DNA of 64,000 nucleotides from Arthrobacter sp. ISL-85 (GCF_018613675.1 NZ_JAGGPQ010000018.1:35854-99853), one strand, 5' to 3'; positions 53,070-61,740 are shown, counted from the stretch's first letter. The notes: generated from the letters alone by a model not told the origin. Made by a program: numbers and translations.

Positions 53070-54203
53070 TCAGGGCCTTGCCCACACTTTGCCCACATCT
53101 GTCTGTGAAACAGCGTGATCTAGAGCGTCCGAAACGGCGTCCAAGTCCCCGTCGAACAGGTCCGCGTAAGTGTCCAGCGTCATAGCTGCCGAGCTATGTC
53201 CCAGCATTTTTTGCACCACCTTGACGTTAGCGCCGGCCGATACGGCAAAGCTCGCAGCAGAGTGCCGCAGGTCATGCGGGGTAATACGCGGCACGCCAGC
53301 CCTCTTGATGGCATAGGCAAACCAGCTCATGTTGTCCTCGTGCACGCGGGCCCCGCGCAGGTAGTGCCCATTTTCATCCGGGAACACCAGGTCGTCCCGG
53401 CCCTTGCCCTCGCACTGCCGCGCCAGATGCTCCCCCAGGAACTTAGGGAATGGCACAGTGCGCTTCTTGTGGTTCTTGGGAGTACCTACCTCGATCACGG
53501 AACCGACCTGAACAGCGTTCTCTTCGATCATCAGTCGGCGCCGCAACATGTCTAGGTGCTTTACCCGCAGCGCCGTCGCCTCTCCCCACCGGACGCCGCA
53601 GTAGGCCAGCACCAGGACCAGCGCCGGGTACTTGCTTGCGGCAGCCAGGGCGTGCACCTGCTCATGACTCAGATACACATGGGGCTTCTTCACCTTGCGA
53701 GGCAGGGAGACACCGCGGGCGGGGTTACTGAGAGCCCGGCGGTCACTCACGGCATCATCAAGAATTGCAGCCAGGATCCCATATGACCGGATAACCAGCG
53801 TTGCTCCCTTCGGCTTGCGATGCGGCACAACAGAAGCATCCCCCACCGACATATCGGATACCCACTGCTGGACGGCAGTCTTGCGGACATCGGCTACAGC
53901 GACGCCACCCCAACGAGGCATCACGTGTAGCCTCCAGGCTGATTCCAGCGGACGGAACGCTGAAGGCTTGAGGTGCGTCTGGCGGGTCAACCACTCAGCC
54001 CCAAGGGGCCCAATGAGCGCCCGCGCTGCCGTAGCGTCAATGAACTCCCCGCGGGCCTTAGAAACCTCTACAGAGGCCAGGAACAGTTCCGCGTCTCTCT
54101 TGGTTCGGAACCCTCGCTTATCCGTCTGCGTCCGGTCCGGCTTTCGATAACGTACACGGTAACGCTTGCCGGCAGCCGTCGTGTAGGCCTCGATTGTCGC
54201 CAT
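53070..54203 (-). CDS. int: Tyrosine recombinase/phage integrase
   Basis: A 377-residue integrase. An arm-binding N-terminal domain (RYRVRYRKPDRTQTDKRGF) and SAM-like core-binding domain are followed by the catalytic domain: Arg in YCGVRWGEA, His-x-x-Arg in ITPHDLRHSAASF, His in KMLGHSSAAMT and Tyr in LDTYADLF. It integrates and excises the element at the tRNA. The 3' end faces the tRNA. Confidence 0.95.
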   Translation of the reverse strand: MATIEAYTTAAGKRYRVRYRKPDRTQTDKRGFRTKRDAELFLASVEVSKARGEFIDATAARALIGPLGAEWLTRQTHLKPSAFRPLESAWRLHVMPRWGGVAVADVRKTAVQQWVSDMSVGDASVVPHRKPKGATLVIRSYGILAAILDDAVSDRRALSNPARGVSLPRKVKKPHVYLSHEQVHALAAASKYPALVLVLAYCGVRWGEATALRVKHLDMLRRRLMIEENAVQVGSVIEVGTPKNHKKRTVPFPKFLGEHLARQCEGKGRDDLVFPDENGHYLRGARVHEDNMSWFAYAIKRAGVPRITPHDLRHSAASFAVSAGANVKVVQKMLGHSSAAMTLDTYADLFDGDLDAVSDALDHAVSQTDVGKVWARP

Positions 54204-54205
54204 TG

Positions 54206-54841
54206 TCAGTCCTGTCCGGGATGTTGCACGCGTATCCCGTCCGCTTCATCTAGGAGCTGGAACTGCTGCACATTTGGCTCCTGGATCATGCCCAGGTCTC
54301 GCGCCTTCTTGATCCACTTCGACGCGGTCGTTCGCGGCAATGGATCGAGATTTTCACCCGCAAAGGTCTGTTGAACATAAAGCGCTGGCGCTAGGCCAAG
54401 GAGACGACCAAGCGAATAGATGTCTGCCACATATTCCAATGTGTCCCGCTCCGGGCCGCGCAGCCTCAGCTTTTCCAAGTCTTCATCTGGCAACTGAATC
54501 GGGCTTTCCGCCAAGACCTTCGTCCCATCATGATTTTCCCAAGAGTGGAAACCACGCCAGTATTCGAGATGCTGCACTATGGCAGAGCGCCAGAGGTTTT
54601 GGACATTCACGGCGCGTAGATCAGTTGACGTTACTTCTTGCCCGGTTCGGGAAGACACCGTTATGGCTGTCGGCCGAAGAACGTTTTCCACCAGCTCGAC
54701 ACGAAAAGAAACGTCTTGAGTCTCGGCTGGAACGTGGGCGACCGTCAACGTCCCAGGCAGTTCGATGAATACGGGGTCCAGGACGTGGCGGACCGCTCCG
54801 GGGTCTGGGGTGTATGAGGATTTCACCGTCGTTTTGGGCAT
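54206..54841 (-). CDS. Hypothetical element protein upstream of int
   Basis: A 211-residue protein starting MPKTTVKSSY. The first half is beta-rich; the second half is helical with TASKWIKKARDLGMI, which looks like the recognition part of a winged helix. It lies 2 nt upstream of int and is transcribed with it, so it could control integration or immunity. No family recognised. Confidence 0.7.
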   Translation of the reverse strand: MPKTTVKSSYTPDPGAVRHVLDPVFIELPGTLTVAHVPAETQDVSFRVELVENVLRPTAITVSSRTGQEVTSTDLRAVNVQNLWRSAIVQHLEYWRGFHSWENHDGTKVLAESPIQLPDEDLEKLRLRGPERDTLEYVADIYSLGRLLGLAPALYVQQTFAGENLDPLPRTTASKWIKKARDLGMIQEPNVQQFQLLDEADGIRVQHPGQD

Positions 54842-54898
54842 GACCCAGTATCCCAAACTGGTTCACCCATGACAAGTGAGAATCATCGGGGAGCACTC

Positions 54899-54939
54899 TT
54901 GACAAGGCTAACTCCCCACCTCTAATATCAAAGTGGGGA
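54899..54939 (+). promoter_or_regulatory. Element promoter with operator
   Basis: TTGACA (54899-54904), 18 nt, TAATAT (54923-54928) would drive the excisionase gene. TCCCCAC (54913-54919) and GTGGGGA (54933-54939) flank the -10 box as a perfect 7-bp inverted repeat, fitting a repressor site. TGTCAA at 54954-54959 may be the -35 of the opposite transcript. Confidence 0.6.
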
Positions 54940-55017
54940 CAAAGAGGCTCAGTTGTCAAAACTGAACCAGATGATAAATCAACGTACTTATCCCTCGATC
55001 ACACCAGGGAGAAATCA

Positions 55018-55209
55018 ATGACTTCTGAACTCATGAAGCCAGCCGAACTAAGCATCCGGATCGAGACCTCTACTGCCGTTTTGGCGAACTGGCGATACCT
55101 CGGCATCGGCCCGAAGTTCATCAAACTCGGTCGATCGATCCGCTACAGGGTGACTGACGTAGAGGCATGGCTGGATGCACAAACTCGACAGCAGACTGGC
55201 GCTGCGTAA
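55018..55209 (+). CDS. xis: Excisionase-like helix-turn-helix protein
   Basis: A 63-residue MerR/AlpA-like DNA-binding protein (MKPAELSIRIETSTAVLANWRYLGIGPKFIKLGRSIRYRVTDVEAWL in full covers one winged helix). The GPKFIKLGRSIRYR wing is typical of excisionase-fold proteins. It is transcribed divergently from int, as expected for Xis. Confidence 0.82.
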   Translation: MTSELMKPAELSIRIETSTAVLANWRYLGIGPKFIKLGRSIRYRVTDVEAWLDAQTRQQTGAA

Positions 55210-55259
55210 TCAAGCGCAAATCAAAAACCCCGATTCAACCCCGGGACCCATATACAAAA

Positions 55260-55301
55260 ACGGATCGAACCCTGCAATTGCCCTTGCAGAACCCGATCCG
55301 T
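55260..55301 (+). promoter_or_regulatory. Two-tier symmetric hairpin
   Basis: ACGGATCG (55260-55267) pairs with CGATCCGT (55294-55301), CTGCAA (55272-55277) with TTGCAG (55284-55289). Between the stems both strands read AACC, giving a symmetric internal loop; the apical loop is TTGCCC. No T run follows, so it may be an RNA structure or protein site rather than a terminator. Confidence 0.5.
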
Positions 55302-55337
55302 CTGTACACATCAACCAAAAAGTTAGGTCTCAAACCA

Positions 55338-55610
55338 ATGGTTTCTTCAACTTTAACGCGTGGAACTTCAATTGTCACGGCAGCGGAACTCGAACAGTTC
55401 AGGGCTGCTACGACCGGCGAGCAGTACGCCAGAACGGTCCTCCAGCTTGCACGCGCTGAGCGGCTACGCCCTAAAGTCCTCGCCGATGCCGCCTACACCG
55501 CCTGGCTAAAGAGTGAGAATCCGAAGCGGGTCCTTTCGGCCTCCGAATGGACTGAGCTGTTCCGTCTTAGTTACCTGCACGGACATGACCTGTACGAGGT
55601 TCAGGAGTAA
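55338..55610 (+). CDS. Small element protein (90 aa)
   Basis: A 90-residue helical protein (VTAAELEQFRAATTGEQYARTVLQLARAERL; LSASEWTELFRLSYLHGHDL). The ATG at 55338 follows TAGGTCT. It lies downstream of the excisionase gene in the early region. Function unknown. Confidence 0.6.
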   Translation: MVSSTLTRGTSIVTAAELEQFRAATTGEQYARTVLQLARAERLRPKVLADAAYTAWLKSENPKRVLSASEWTELFRLSYLHGHDLYEVQE

Positions 55611-55688
55611 CAGACTGCCGGCTTGGTTTGAGCACCCAGGCCGGCTAAAACTCCCCCACTCCCACAAATTTTCGAGGACACAAAGCTT

Positions 55689-55973
55689 ATGCTCACGAAC
55701 CCGGTTCTCCGGATTGACCTAGCCGACTACACCGCTAAACCCAGCTCCAGCGCTTGGGGCTATGACTGCTTTGAGTTGGAGCGGCAAATGCTGCACCTCA
55801 TGCCACAGGTTCCCGCGGGCACCAATGTCCGCCTAATAGTTCACAACTACAAGCCCACAAGTGACAGCGCTTCTTGGTGTCGCCCTGACCTCATCGTTCA
55901 GGTAGAAGCCTCCGACCCGTCTGTCATAGCTGCGTGGATGGTTGTCCTTAGCCCGGAAGGAGCCGCCGCGTGA
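55689..55973 (+). CDS. Small element protein (94 aa)
   Basis: A 94-residue mixed alpha/beta protein with WGYDCFELERQMLHLMPQV and NVRLIVHNYKP. It overlaps the DUF3987 gene by 4 nt, so probably acts early with it. No family recognised. Confidence 0.65.
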   Translation: MLTNPVLRIDLADYTAKPSSSAWGYDCFELERQMLHLMPQVPAGTNVRLIVHNYKPTSDSASWCRPDLIVQVEASDPSVIAAWMVVLSPEGAAA

Positions 55974-57526
55974 AAGAGCCAACGCCAGAACTCGCAGACG
56001 CTATTTCCAGCGCTGAATACGAAGCCGCTATGACGGAACCAACGGCACTGCATACCGAACCCAAGGTTCCACCATTTCCTACGGGAGCACTCCCCTCGTG
56101 GTGGAAGGACTTTGTCGAAGCCACAGCAGAAGCGACGCAGACGCCGCTTGACCTTGCAGCATCAGTGACACTCGGGGTCATGGCTACCGCCTTGTCTGGT
56201 AGGAACCGGATCCAGGCAGCACCAGGTTGGGAAGAGCCCCTGAACCTTTACCTTGCCTGTGCCCTACCTCCCGGCAACCGAAAATCGGCAGTCTTCAATC
56301 TCGCTACTGCTCCCCTACGGGACGTGGAGGCTGACTTGATTGAGGACGCTAAGCCGGAAGTCAGGCGACAGGCGACGCTCAAGAAGTTGCGGGAAGACGC
56401 CGCCGAGACGGTGCGTAAGCAGGTGATGACCGGTAAGAAGTCCGAGGATGAGTATCTGTCTGCCGTTCAGGCTGCGGAGGAAATCCCGGTGCTGACTTTA
56501 CCCCGGCTCCTTGCTGACGACGCAACGCCGGAAGCGCTGACATCACTTGCCGCAGACAACGGCGGGAAGATATCGGTTGCCTCGGCAGAGGGTGGCATTT
56601 TCGACATCTTCGCCGGACGCTACAGCGGCGGGATGCCGAACATGGACATCCTTTTGAAGGGGCATGCCGGGGACGCCATGACAGTGGATCGCAAGGGCAG
56701 GCCTTCTGAACGGATCGCTTCAGTTTGCCTGAATATGAACCTCACGGTTCAGCCGGCAGTACTGAGGCAGATCGGATCTGGTTCCCCGGAGAAATCCAAG
56801 GGTGAACTAGAGCGGTTCCTGTTCACGGTTCCGAAGTCGATTGTCGGGTACAGGTCCGTGGAAGCCAAGCCGGTGCCCGCAGGGGTAAAGGCCGCTTACT
56901 ACCACCACGTGTCTTCACTGGCCCGGACTGCCGCGGCTCCTGACGGGCCTGCAATCATCCAGATGGGTTCGGACGCTGCAAAGCTGTTCACTGACTGGCA
57001 GAAGGCCATAGAGGCTGATCTGCGGCCTGGTGGGCTGCTTGGGGATCCTCGCGTTATCGGCTGGGGCTCGAAGCTCGCAGGTACAACTGCGAGGTTCGCA
57101 GGAATACTCCACCTGGCGTCCGGGAAAACGACGGATGAATTGGTTTCTGCGGATACTGCGGATTGTGCGGCGGCTATCGCAGAACACTTTGCACAGCATG
57201 CCCTAGCTGCTTTTCACCTTATGAGTATCTCTGATCCTCATAAGAAAGCTAAGGATTTGAGAATGATAATCATTAACAACAAGCTCTTTAGCTTTACTGA
57301 GCGGGACCTGCTTACCAAGGCTAGCCGTTCAGTGTTCCCGGATTCCACGGCCATAAAAGAAGCGCTTGCCATTCTTCTGGAAAATGACTGGGTGTTCAGG
57401 GTCCAGATGCCGGAACCCAGAGGGCCTGGGCGCAAGCCATCGCAGATGTATGTACCTCACCGGAGCATGTTTGAAAGTGGCCTGCACGTCGCGGAATCCG
57501 CAGAATACGCAGAATCAGCCGCATGA
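55970..57526 (+). CDS. DUF3987-family replication protein (primase/helicase-like)
   Basis: A 518-residue protein of the DUF3987 family found in phages and integrative elements. The P-loop position reads LPPGNRKSAV near residue 105. Conserved blocks are PLDLAASVTLGVMA, VASAEGGIFDIFAGRYSGG and SVCLNMNLTVQPAVLRQIG. It probably loads or drives the replication fork of the element. GTG start overlaps the previous stop. Codon use has more A/T than the host. Confidence 0.82.
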   Translation: MKEPTPELADAISSAEYEAAMTEPTALHTEPKVPPFPTGALPSWWKDFVEATAEATQTPLDLAASVTLGVMATALSGRNRIQAAPGWEEPLNLYLACALPPGNRKSAVFNLATAPLRDVEADLIEDAKPEVRRQATLKKLREDAAETVRKQVMTGKKSEDEYLSAVQAAEEIPVLTLPRLLADDATPEALTSLAADNGGKISVASAEGGIFDIFAGRYSGGMPNMDILLKGHAGDAMTVDRKGRPSERIASVCLNMNLTVQPAVLRQIGSGSPEKSKGELERFLFTVPKSIVGYRSVEAKPVPAGVKAAYYHHVSSLARTAAAPDGPAIIQMGSDAAKLFTDWQKAIEADLRPGGLLGDPRVIGWGSKLAGTTARFAGILHLASGKTTDELVSADTADCAAAIAEHFAQHALAAFHLMSISDPHKKAKDLRMIIINNKLFSFTERDLLTKASRSVFPDSTAIKEALAILLENDWVFRVQMPEPRGPGRKPSQMYVPHRSMFESGLHVAESAEYAESAA

Positions 57527-57756
57527 GCCAGGAGCAGCAGACAACTGCGCGGACTGACGCCGAACTGGCCGAGTACTGGAAGCACCAGACCATCCATTAC
57601 CGGAACCTTGCCAACACCTACTTGCAGCAGCTCCTGGCGCTGAAAAACAAGCCGGAACGGCACTACGGAAAGACCACCCTGCATCGCGACCCGACGGGGA
57701 CAGCAGCCGTGAATGCCGTTGAAAAAGAACGCAGAAATTCGAAAGGCCAACCATGA
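57523..57756 (+). CDS. Small element protein (77 aa)
   Basis: A 77-residue polar protein with a helical stretch AELAEYWKHQTIHYRNLANTYLQQL, similar in style to the proteins at 57753 and 58101 (Tyr/Trp-Lys helices). ATGA overlap with the previous gene. Function unknown. Confidence 0.6.
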   Translation: MSQEQQTTARTDAELAEYWKHQTIHYRNLANTYLQQLLALKNKPERHYGKTTLHRDPTGTAAVNAVEKERRNSKGQP

Positions 57757-57932
57757 CATACGACTACACCCCCAGGGTCCTACAGCAGTGGGACTGGCCC
57801 GCCCAAGCCGAGGCCTACCGCCAGAAGTTCGAACATGAACAGCGCAGGGCTGTCTTTTGGCAGGCTCGGGCACTGACCGCGGAAGCTCGATTGGCGAATG
57901 CCGCTACTCCCGCAAAGGAGCCGGCCCTGTGA
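57753..57932 (+). CDS. Small element protein (59 aa)
   Basis: An intact 59-codon frame starting MTYDYTPRVLQQWDW and ending in TGA at 57930-57932. It overlaps both neighbours by 4 nt (ATGA and GTGA). The helix AEAYRQKFEHEQRRAVFWQARALTAEARL looks like a short coiled coil. Function unknown. Confidence 0.6.
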   Translation: MTYDYTPRVLQQWDWPAQAEAYRQKFEHEQRRAVFWQARALTAEARLANAATPAKEPAL

Positions 57933-58108
57933 CTGCGTTTTTCGAGGATCCTCGCGTTACTGAAGCGCTGAGGCAGGACGTGCTGGAACACCTCAAAGCG
58001 ACCCAGCCGCCGGAGGGATCCACCCCGGATGAAGAGACGGGCTGGTGGATCGCTGTAGCAGCCGGCGCCCTCACCGAACTAGCGAAAGCAAGGGGTGAGC
58101 ATGGCTGA
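57929..58108 (+). CDS. Small element protein (59 aa)
   Basis: A 59-residue acidic protein from a GTG at 57929 (MTAFFEDPRVTEALRQDVLE; TGWWIAVAAGALTELA). It overlaps the preceding stop. The longer upstream frame is shadow. Function unknown. Confidence 0.6.
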   Translation: MTAFFEDPRVTEALRQDVLEHLKATQPPEGSTPDEETGWWIAVAAGALTELAKARGEHG

Positions 58109-58298
58109 TTACTTCCCGTATGGGTCTGCGGAGTATTGGAAGAAGATGGCGGAGACACGTCAGGAAATCATCCACCGAGCACACCATAAGCTGCGGTTGC
58201 TTCAGGCGGAGTATGACGCGGTTGAGGCTGAGCTTCGGCTGTACTTGGCCCGTAAACAGCCGGTCTACACGACGGAATCGCGGGAGGGTGCCGCGTGA
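58101..58298 (+). CDS. Small coiled-coil element protein (65 aa)
   Basis: MADYFPYGSAEYWKKMAETR starts a strongly helical protein (LRLLQAEYDAVEAELRLYLARK). ATG at 58101 is preceded by AAGGGG and overlaps the previous gene; GTG at 58095 is the alternative. Resembles the proteins at 57523 and 57753, perhaps by duplication. Confidence 0.6.
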   Translation: MADYFPYGSAEYWKKMAETRQEIIHRAHHKLRLLQAEYDAVEAELRLYLARKQPVYTTESREGAA

Positions 58299-58534
58299 AG
58301 ATCCCTAAGAGACCCTACGTAGGCCCGGCACGCTTCTATCAGGAGAACCTGCGGAAGTCGGCCAGCACGTACGCAAACCCGGCGTACATCGACAGCCCTG
58401 GAGGGAAGCAGCCCGCGGTTGCTCTGTTCCGGGATCACAACCTCATGGGGATCCTGACGATAGATGACGCGAGGCGGCTTAGTAACTTCATCCTGGACAG
58501 CATCAACGCTCACGAGGCAGGTGATCACGCCTGA
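58295..58534 (+). CDS. Small element protein (79 aa)
   Basis: A 79-residue protein from a GTG overlapping the previous stop. FYQENLRKSASTY and DHNLMGILTIDDARRLSNFILDSI suggest an alpha/beta fold. The next gene starts on its stop (TGATG). Function unknown. Confidence 0.6.
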   Translation: MKIPKRPYVGPARFYQENLRKSASTYANPAYIDSPGGKQPAVALFRDHNLMGILTIDDARRLSNFILDSINAHEAGDHA

Positions 58535-58950
58535 TGGCGGAACGAACCCCTGCGCATTACGTTCACGGCCTCGGCCTTGCGGGGCCCGTGGTGATTGTTC
58601 CTGGGCGTATCGCTGCCTGGTTGGAGCGCCACGCGGACCTCAATAGCGTCCGGGTGAACGCTCGTGGGATGGACCCGGAAGCAGATGCGGTGCTGCTCGC
58701 CATCCGATGGGCAGCTCTGGCTTGGCGTGATGTCGCGACAGGTAGCCAGGAGCCAGCGGAGCCGGAAGTGACGGGATCCTCTAGGCAGTGGATGACCACG
58801 ACCCAGGCAGGAAACCGGCTTGGCATCACGGATAGGGCTGTGCGCCTCGCGATCCAGGAAGGCCGGCTACCCGCGACGAACGTGGATGGTCGGTGGCGGA
58901 TCACTAACGAGGACATCGCCCACTTCACCGCGGCGAAGAAAGCCGCCTAG
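58534..58950 (+). CDS. Helix-turn-helix DNA-binding protein
   Basis: A 138-residue protein with a C-terminal excisionase/MerR-like helix-turn-helix (WMTTTQAGNRLGITDRAVRLAIQEGRLPATNVDGRWRI). The N-terminal 80 residues are of unknown type (VHGLGLAGPVVIVPGRIAAWLERH). It may control late genes. Two hairpins follow its stop. Confidence 0.78.
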   Translation: MAERTPAHYVHGLGLAGPVVIVPGRIAAWLERHADLNSVRVNARGMDPEADAVLLAIRWAALAWRDVATGSQEPAEPEVTGSSRQWMTTTQAGNRLGITDRAVRLAIQEGRLPATNVDGRWRITNEDIAHFTAAKKAA

Positions 58951-58956
58951 GACCAT

Positions 58957-58986
58957 GGGCCCGCGCATCAATCAGTGTGCGGGCCC
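58957..58986 (+). terminator. Terminator after the early gene string
   Basis: GGGCCCGCGC (58957-58966) / GTGCGGGCCC (58977-58986), one G-U pair, 7 nt past the stop codon. Confidence 0.75.
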
Positions 58987-59015
58987 TTCCCATAACTGAA
59001 TAGCAAGACCCGTTT

Positions 59016-59042
59016 AGCCCGCCCAAAGTGGCGGGCTTTCTT
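59016..59042 (+). terminator. Second terminator just ahead of the tail-protein gene
   Basis: AGCCCGCC (59016-59023) / GGCGGGCT (59030-59037) and TTCTT. It is 25 nt before the start at 59067, so the tail gene would need its own promoter, read-through or antitermination. Confidence 0.75.
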
Positions 59043-59066
59043 ATGCCCAAAAACAGGAGAACCATC

Positions 59067-61586
59067 TTGGTTGATTACACCTATTCCAGAGTCGCAGCTC
59101 TGAACTTCAACACCACCCCGGCGACGGTTGCTAAGTCCGCTACCGGCAAGGTTTACGCCATCGGTGACACCACGTTCACCACGCCCCTTAACATCACGCT
59201 GGTTGTCGGGGGCCTGACTACTACTTCGCTGAGCGCCGACGCGAATGGCTTTTTCCCGGACTTCACGGTCGCTAACAGGACTTCGGTTGTGTGGAAGCAG
59301 GGCAGCAGCTCGTTCACGTCTGTGTTGACGACCACGGATCCTGTGCCCGGCCCGAAGGGTGACCCGGGTAACAGTGGTGCGAAGGGCGATAAGGGCGACC
59401 GTGGCGACCTCGCAACCTGGCAGCCCAACACGTTCTACCCGCTGAATCAGGTCATCTCCAACCAGTCCGGCGACCTCGTAAAAGTCACAACCGCTCACAC
59501 GTCCGGCGCGTCCTACGACTCGTCAAAGTTCGACTACGTCGTGCCCCCATCACTCACCCCAGCGGCACTATCTGCCACTTATGCCCCAGCGTCGCTGACG
59601 CCGGTTATCGAGTCGCTAGTGGCCCGCGTGAAGTCCACGGTTCCCGCGAAGTCGCGCCCGCGCATGATCCTCATGGGCGACTCGATCACCGACCAGACAT
59701 CGCTTCTCGGCGGCGAGGTCGACCCCGGCGGCAGTACCGCAACGGTTCGGCGCTTCGACATGATCGGCTACTACACCTGGGCGCAGATGACCCTGAACCA
59801 GGCCGTCGTCTGCCAGCGTGAAGCCGGTATCACCGGGCAGAGCACAACCTCCATGCTGGCCCGCTTCGCCACCGACGTGGAGAACGTTCCCGCCGAGTTC
59901 CTCATCCTGTTCGGCGGCATCAACGACATCGGATCCGACCTAACAACCCCGGAGTCGATCTTTGGCAACCTCCGGACCATGTGCGAACGCGCCATAGCCT
60001 CCGGCAAGCGCGTCATTCTCTGCACCCTGCTCCGTAACGAGTGGGACGGCACCAACGGCAAGGAAGACAAGCGCCCCAAGCTCCTCGCCATCAATGAGTA
60101 CATCCGCGCTTACTGCAAGCAGCAGGTAGACGTTTACCTGTGCGACTGGCGGGCTGCGGTCATTGATACAGCAACCGGTGACTGGAAGCCGGGCATGTAC
60201 TTCGACACCACCCACCCGAACCCGGTGGGCGCCTCGTATCTTGGTGCGGAACTGGCGAAGGTCATCAAGCCTCTCATCGTGGCTGCCGACACCGACGCGA
60301 TCAGCTCCAACACGGATGCCCGGAACATCACGCTCAATCCGCTTATGTCCGGTACCGCTGGCGTGCGCGGCGCAGGCTCAGGCACCATCGCGGACAGCTG
60401 GAACGGCACCCAGGGGCAGACCGGCGGCGGGACATCGTTTACGGGCACCATGGTTTGGTCCAAGGTGGCCCGCACGGTCGGCGGGGCATGGCAGCAGGTA
60501 CAGCTCACCAGCGCCGGCGGCGCATGGATGTACCAGCGCATTCAAGCTTCGGCCCTCGGCGCGGCAGGCTCCGGCCTTGTCGAGCAGACCGGCGCGGGCG
60601 TCTGGCAGTTCAAACCGGGCACGACCATCCGGGCCGACATCGAGTGGGAACGCGATGCCGACTGGTCCGGAGTGACCCTGCTGAAGGGTGGACTCCACTA
60701 CGAAGGCAACGGCAATACCGGCTACGCAGAAGACAACGCCAACGCCAACATCACACCCACGCCCACCGAAGCGCTGTTCCCGATGTCCGGGATGCTCCGC
60801 ACCCCGACGATGACCATCCCCAGTACAGGAGTGACGGCGATCCTCGTTGATGTCCGGTTCAGCGCCAACGCTGGGACTCTGCGCGTCGGACGCATGGGCT
60901 CCGTGGTTGTCGGAACGGTTCCCACCAAGACCTCCTACACGCTGGGGGTTGAGGACTACACCAGCCGGTACCTCGCCGCTTCAATTCGCTCCAACGACAC
61001 TGTGACCGTCTGGAAGGATATTGGCGCCACAGCGAACGACCTGACCCGCGACGCAGCCTCTGCCAGCACCGCGACCATTCAAGCGCTCACCGAATCGAAC
61101 AACCGTTTCGTGCGGCTCCGTTCAACCAGCGGCGATGTCAGCATGAGCGACGCCGGCACGCACACCACTATGGTCACGCTCGCCGCGATGGTACGCCTGG
61201 ACGCACTCACGTCCACGGACCTCATGACCTTCGCCAAGTTCAACGGGGCAAGCGCCGTCAGGCTGCACGCAACAGGCTCGCGGATGTACAGCCTCGGCGG
61301 CGCTGGCGGCTTCATCTCCGGTGGCGGGATGCCGGGTTGGGCATTCATCTGCATGGACGTCACAGCGCCATCGTGGCGGATCGACGGCAGCCCCTACACC
61401 ACGGTCTCCGGCACATGGGACCGTCTGAGCAACCTGAACAAGCTGCTCTTCCAGGCGCTCTACACCGAGAATGCGGTGACGGCTGAGCGGAGCGTGGACA
61501 TCCGCGAGGCGGTCATTTACGACAGGGCACTGACCACCACGGAGAAGACGACCATCCGGACCAGCATGCTCGCCCGCTACGTGTAG
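59067..61586 (+). CDS. Phage tail/receptor-binding protein with collagen-like, SGNH-hydrolase and lectin-like domains
   Basis: A 839-residue protein. Residues 1-90: beta-rich tail-attachment domain. About 94-109: collagen-like GPKGDPGNSGAKGDKGD. About 190-395: SGNH/GDSL hydrolase with Asp-Ser at 205-206 (ILMGDSITD), block III GGINDIG near 283 and catalytic Asp/His in YFDTTHPNP near 380-383. About 430-630: a carbohydrate-binding-like beta sandwich. 640-839: LamG/concanavalin-like domain. It would bind and deacetylate a surface glycan. TTG at 59067 follows AGGAGA. Confidence 0.8.
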   Translation: MVDYTYSRVAALNFNTTPATVAKSATGKVYAIGDTTFTTPLNITLVVGGLTTTSLSADANGFFPDFTVANRTSVVWKQGSSSFTSVLTTTDPVPGPKGDPGNSGAKGDKGDRGDLATWQPNTFYPLNQVISNQSGDLVKVTTAHTSGASYDSSKFDYVVPPSLTPAALSATYAPASLTPVIESLVARVKSTVPAKSRPRMILMGDSITDQTSLLGGEVDPGGSTATVRRFDMIGYYTWAQMTLNQAVVCQREAGITGQSTTSMLARFATDVENVPAEFLILFGGINDIGSDLTTPESIFGNLRTMCERAIASGKRVILCTLLRNEWDGTNGKEDKRPKLLAINEYIRAYCKQQVDVYLCDWRAAVIDTATGDWKPGMYFDTTHPNPVGASYLGAELAKVIKPLIVAADTDAISSNTDARNITLNPLMSGTAGVRGAGSGTIADSWNGTQGQTGGGTSFTGTMVWSKVARTVGGAWQQVQLTSAGGAWMYQRIQASALGAAGSGLVEQTGAGVWQFKPGTTIRADIEWERDADWSGVTLLKGGLHYEGNGNTGYAEDNANANITPTPTEALFPMSGMLRTPTMTIPSTGVTAILVDVRFSANAGTLRVGRMGSVVVGTVPTKTSYTLGVEDYTSRYLAASIRSNDTVTVWKDIGATANDLTRDAASASTATIQALTESNNRFVRLRSTSGDVSMSDAGTHTTMVTLAAMVRLDALTSTDLMTFAKFNGASAVRLHATGSRMYSLGGAGGFISGGGMPGWAFICMDVTAPSWRIDGSPYTTVSGTWDRLSNLNKLLFQALYTENAVTAERSVDIREAVIYDRALTTTEKTTIRTSMLARYV

Positions 61587-61652
61587 GGGTAAGAAACATA
61601 CCGGTTATGCACCAGCGCTCAATGGGCGCGTTCCTCATAAGTTACTTGCGAG

Positions 61653-61740
61653 TACAATAGATGGTGCGACTTCGCACGCCCCCGGGATGTGTAGAGAAGC
61701 TGGAGACCCCGAGACGCCCCCGTGTCTCGGGGTCTTCTTC
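61653..61740 (+). ncRNA. Possible small RNA ending in a strong terminator
   Basis: TACAAT at 61653-61658 could be a -10 box (no good -35). A hairpin GTGCG-ACTT-CGCAC follows immediately, then the strong terminator at 61704-61735. The transcript would be about 75 nt without an open frame. Purely structural evidence. Confidence 0.3.
61704..61735 (+). terminator. Terminator downstream of the tail gene
   Basis: AGACCCCGAGAC (61704-61715) / GTCTCGGGGTCT (61724-61735) then TCTTC. Nearly the same stem recurs at 62112-62153. Confidence 0.85.

Noticed and set aside
51558..53108. Plus-strand frame opposite the HNH gene and across tRNA-Ser
   Set aside because: It runs through a tRNA and is Arg/His/Pro-rich.
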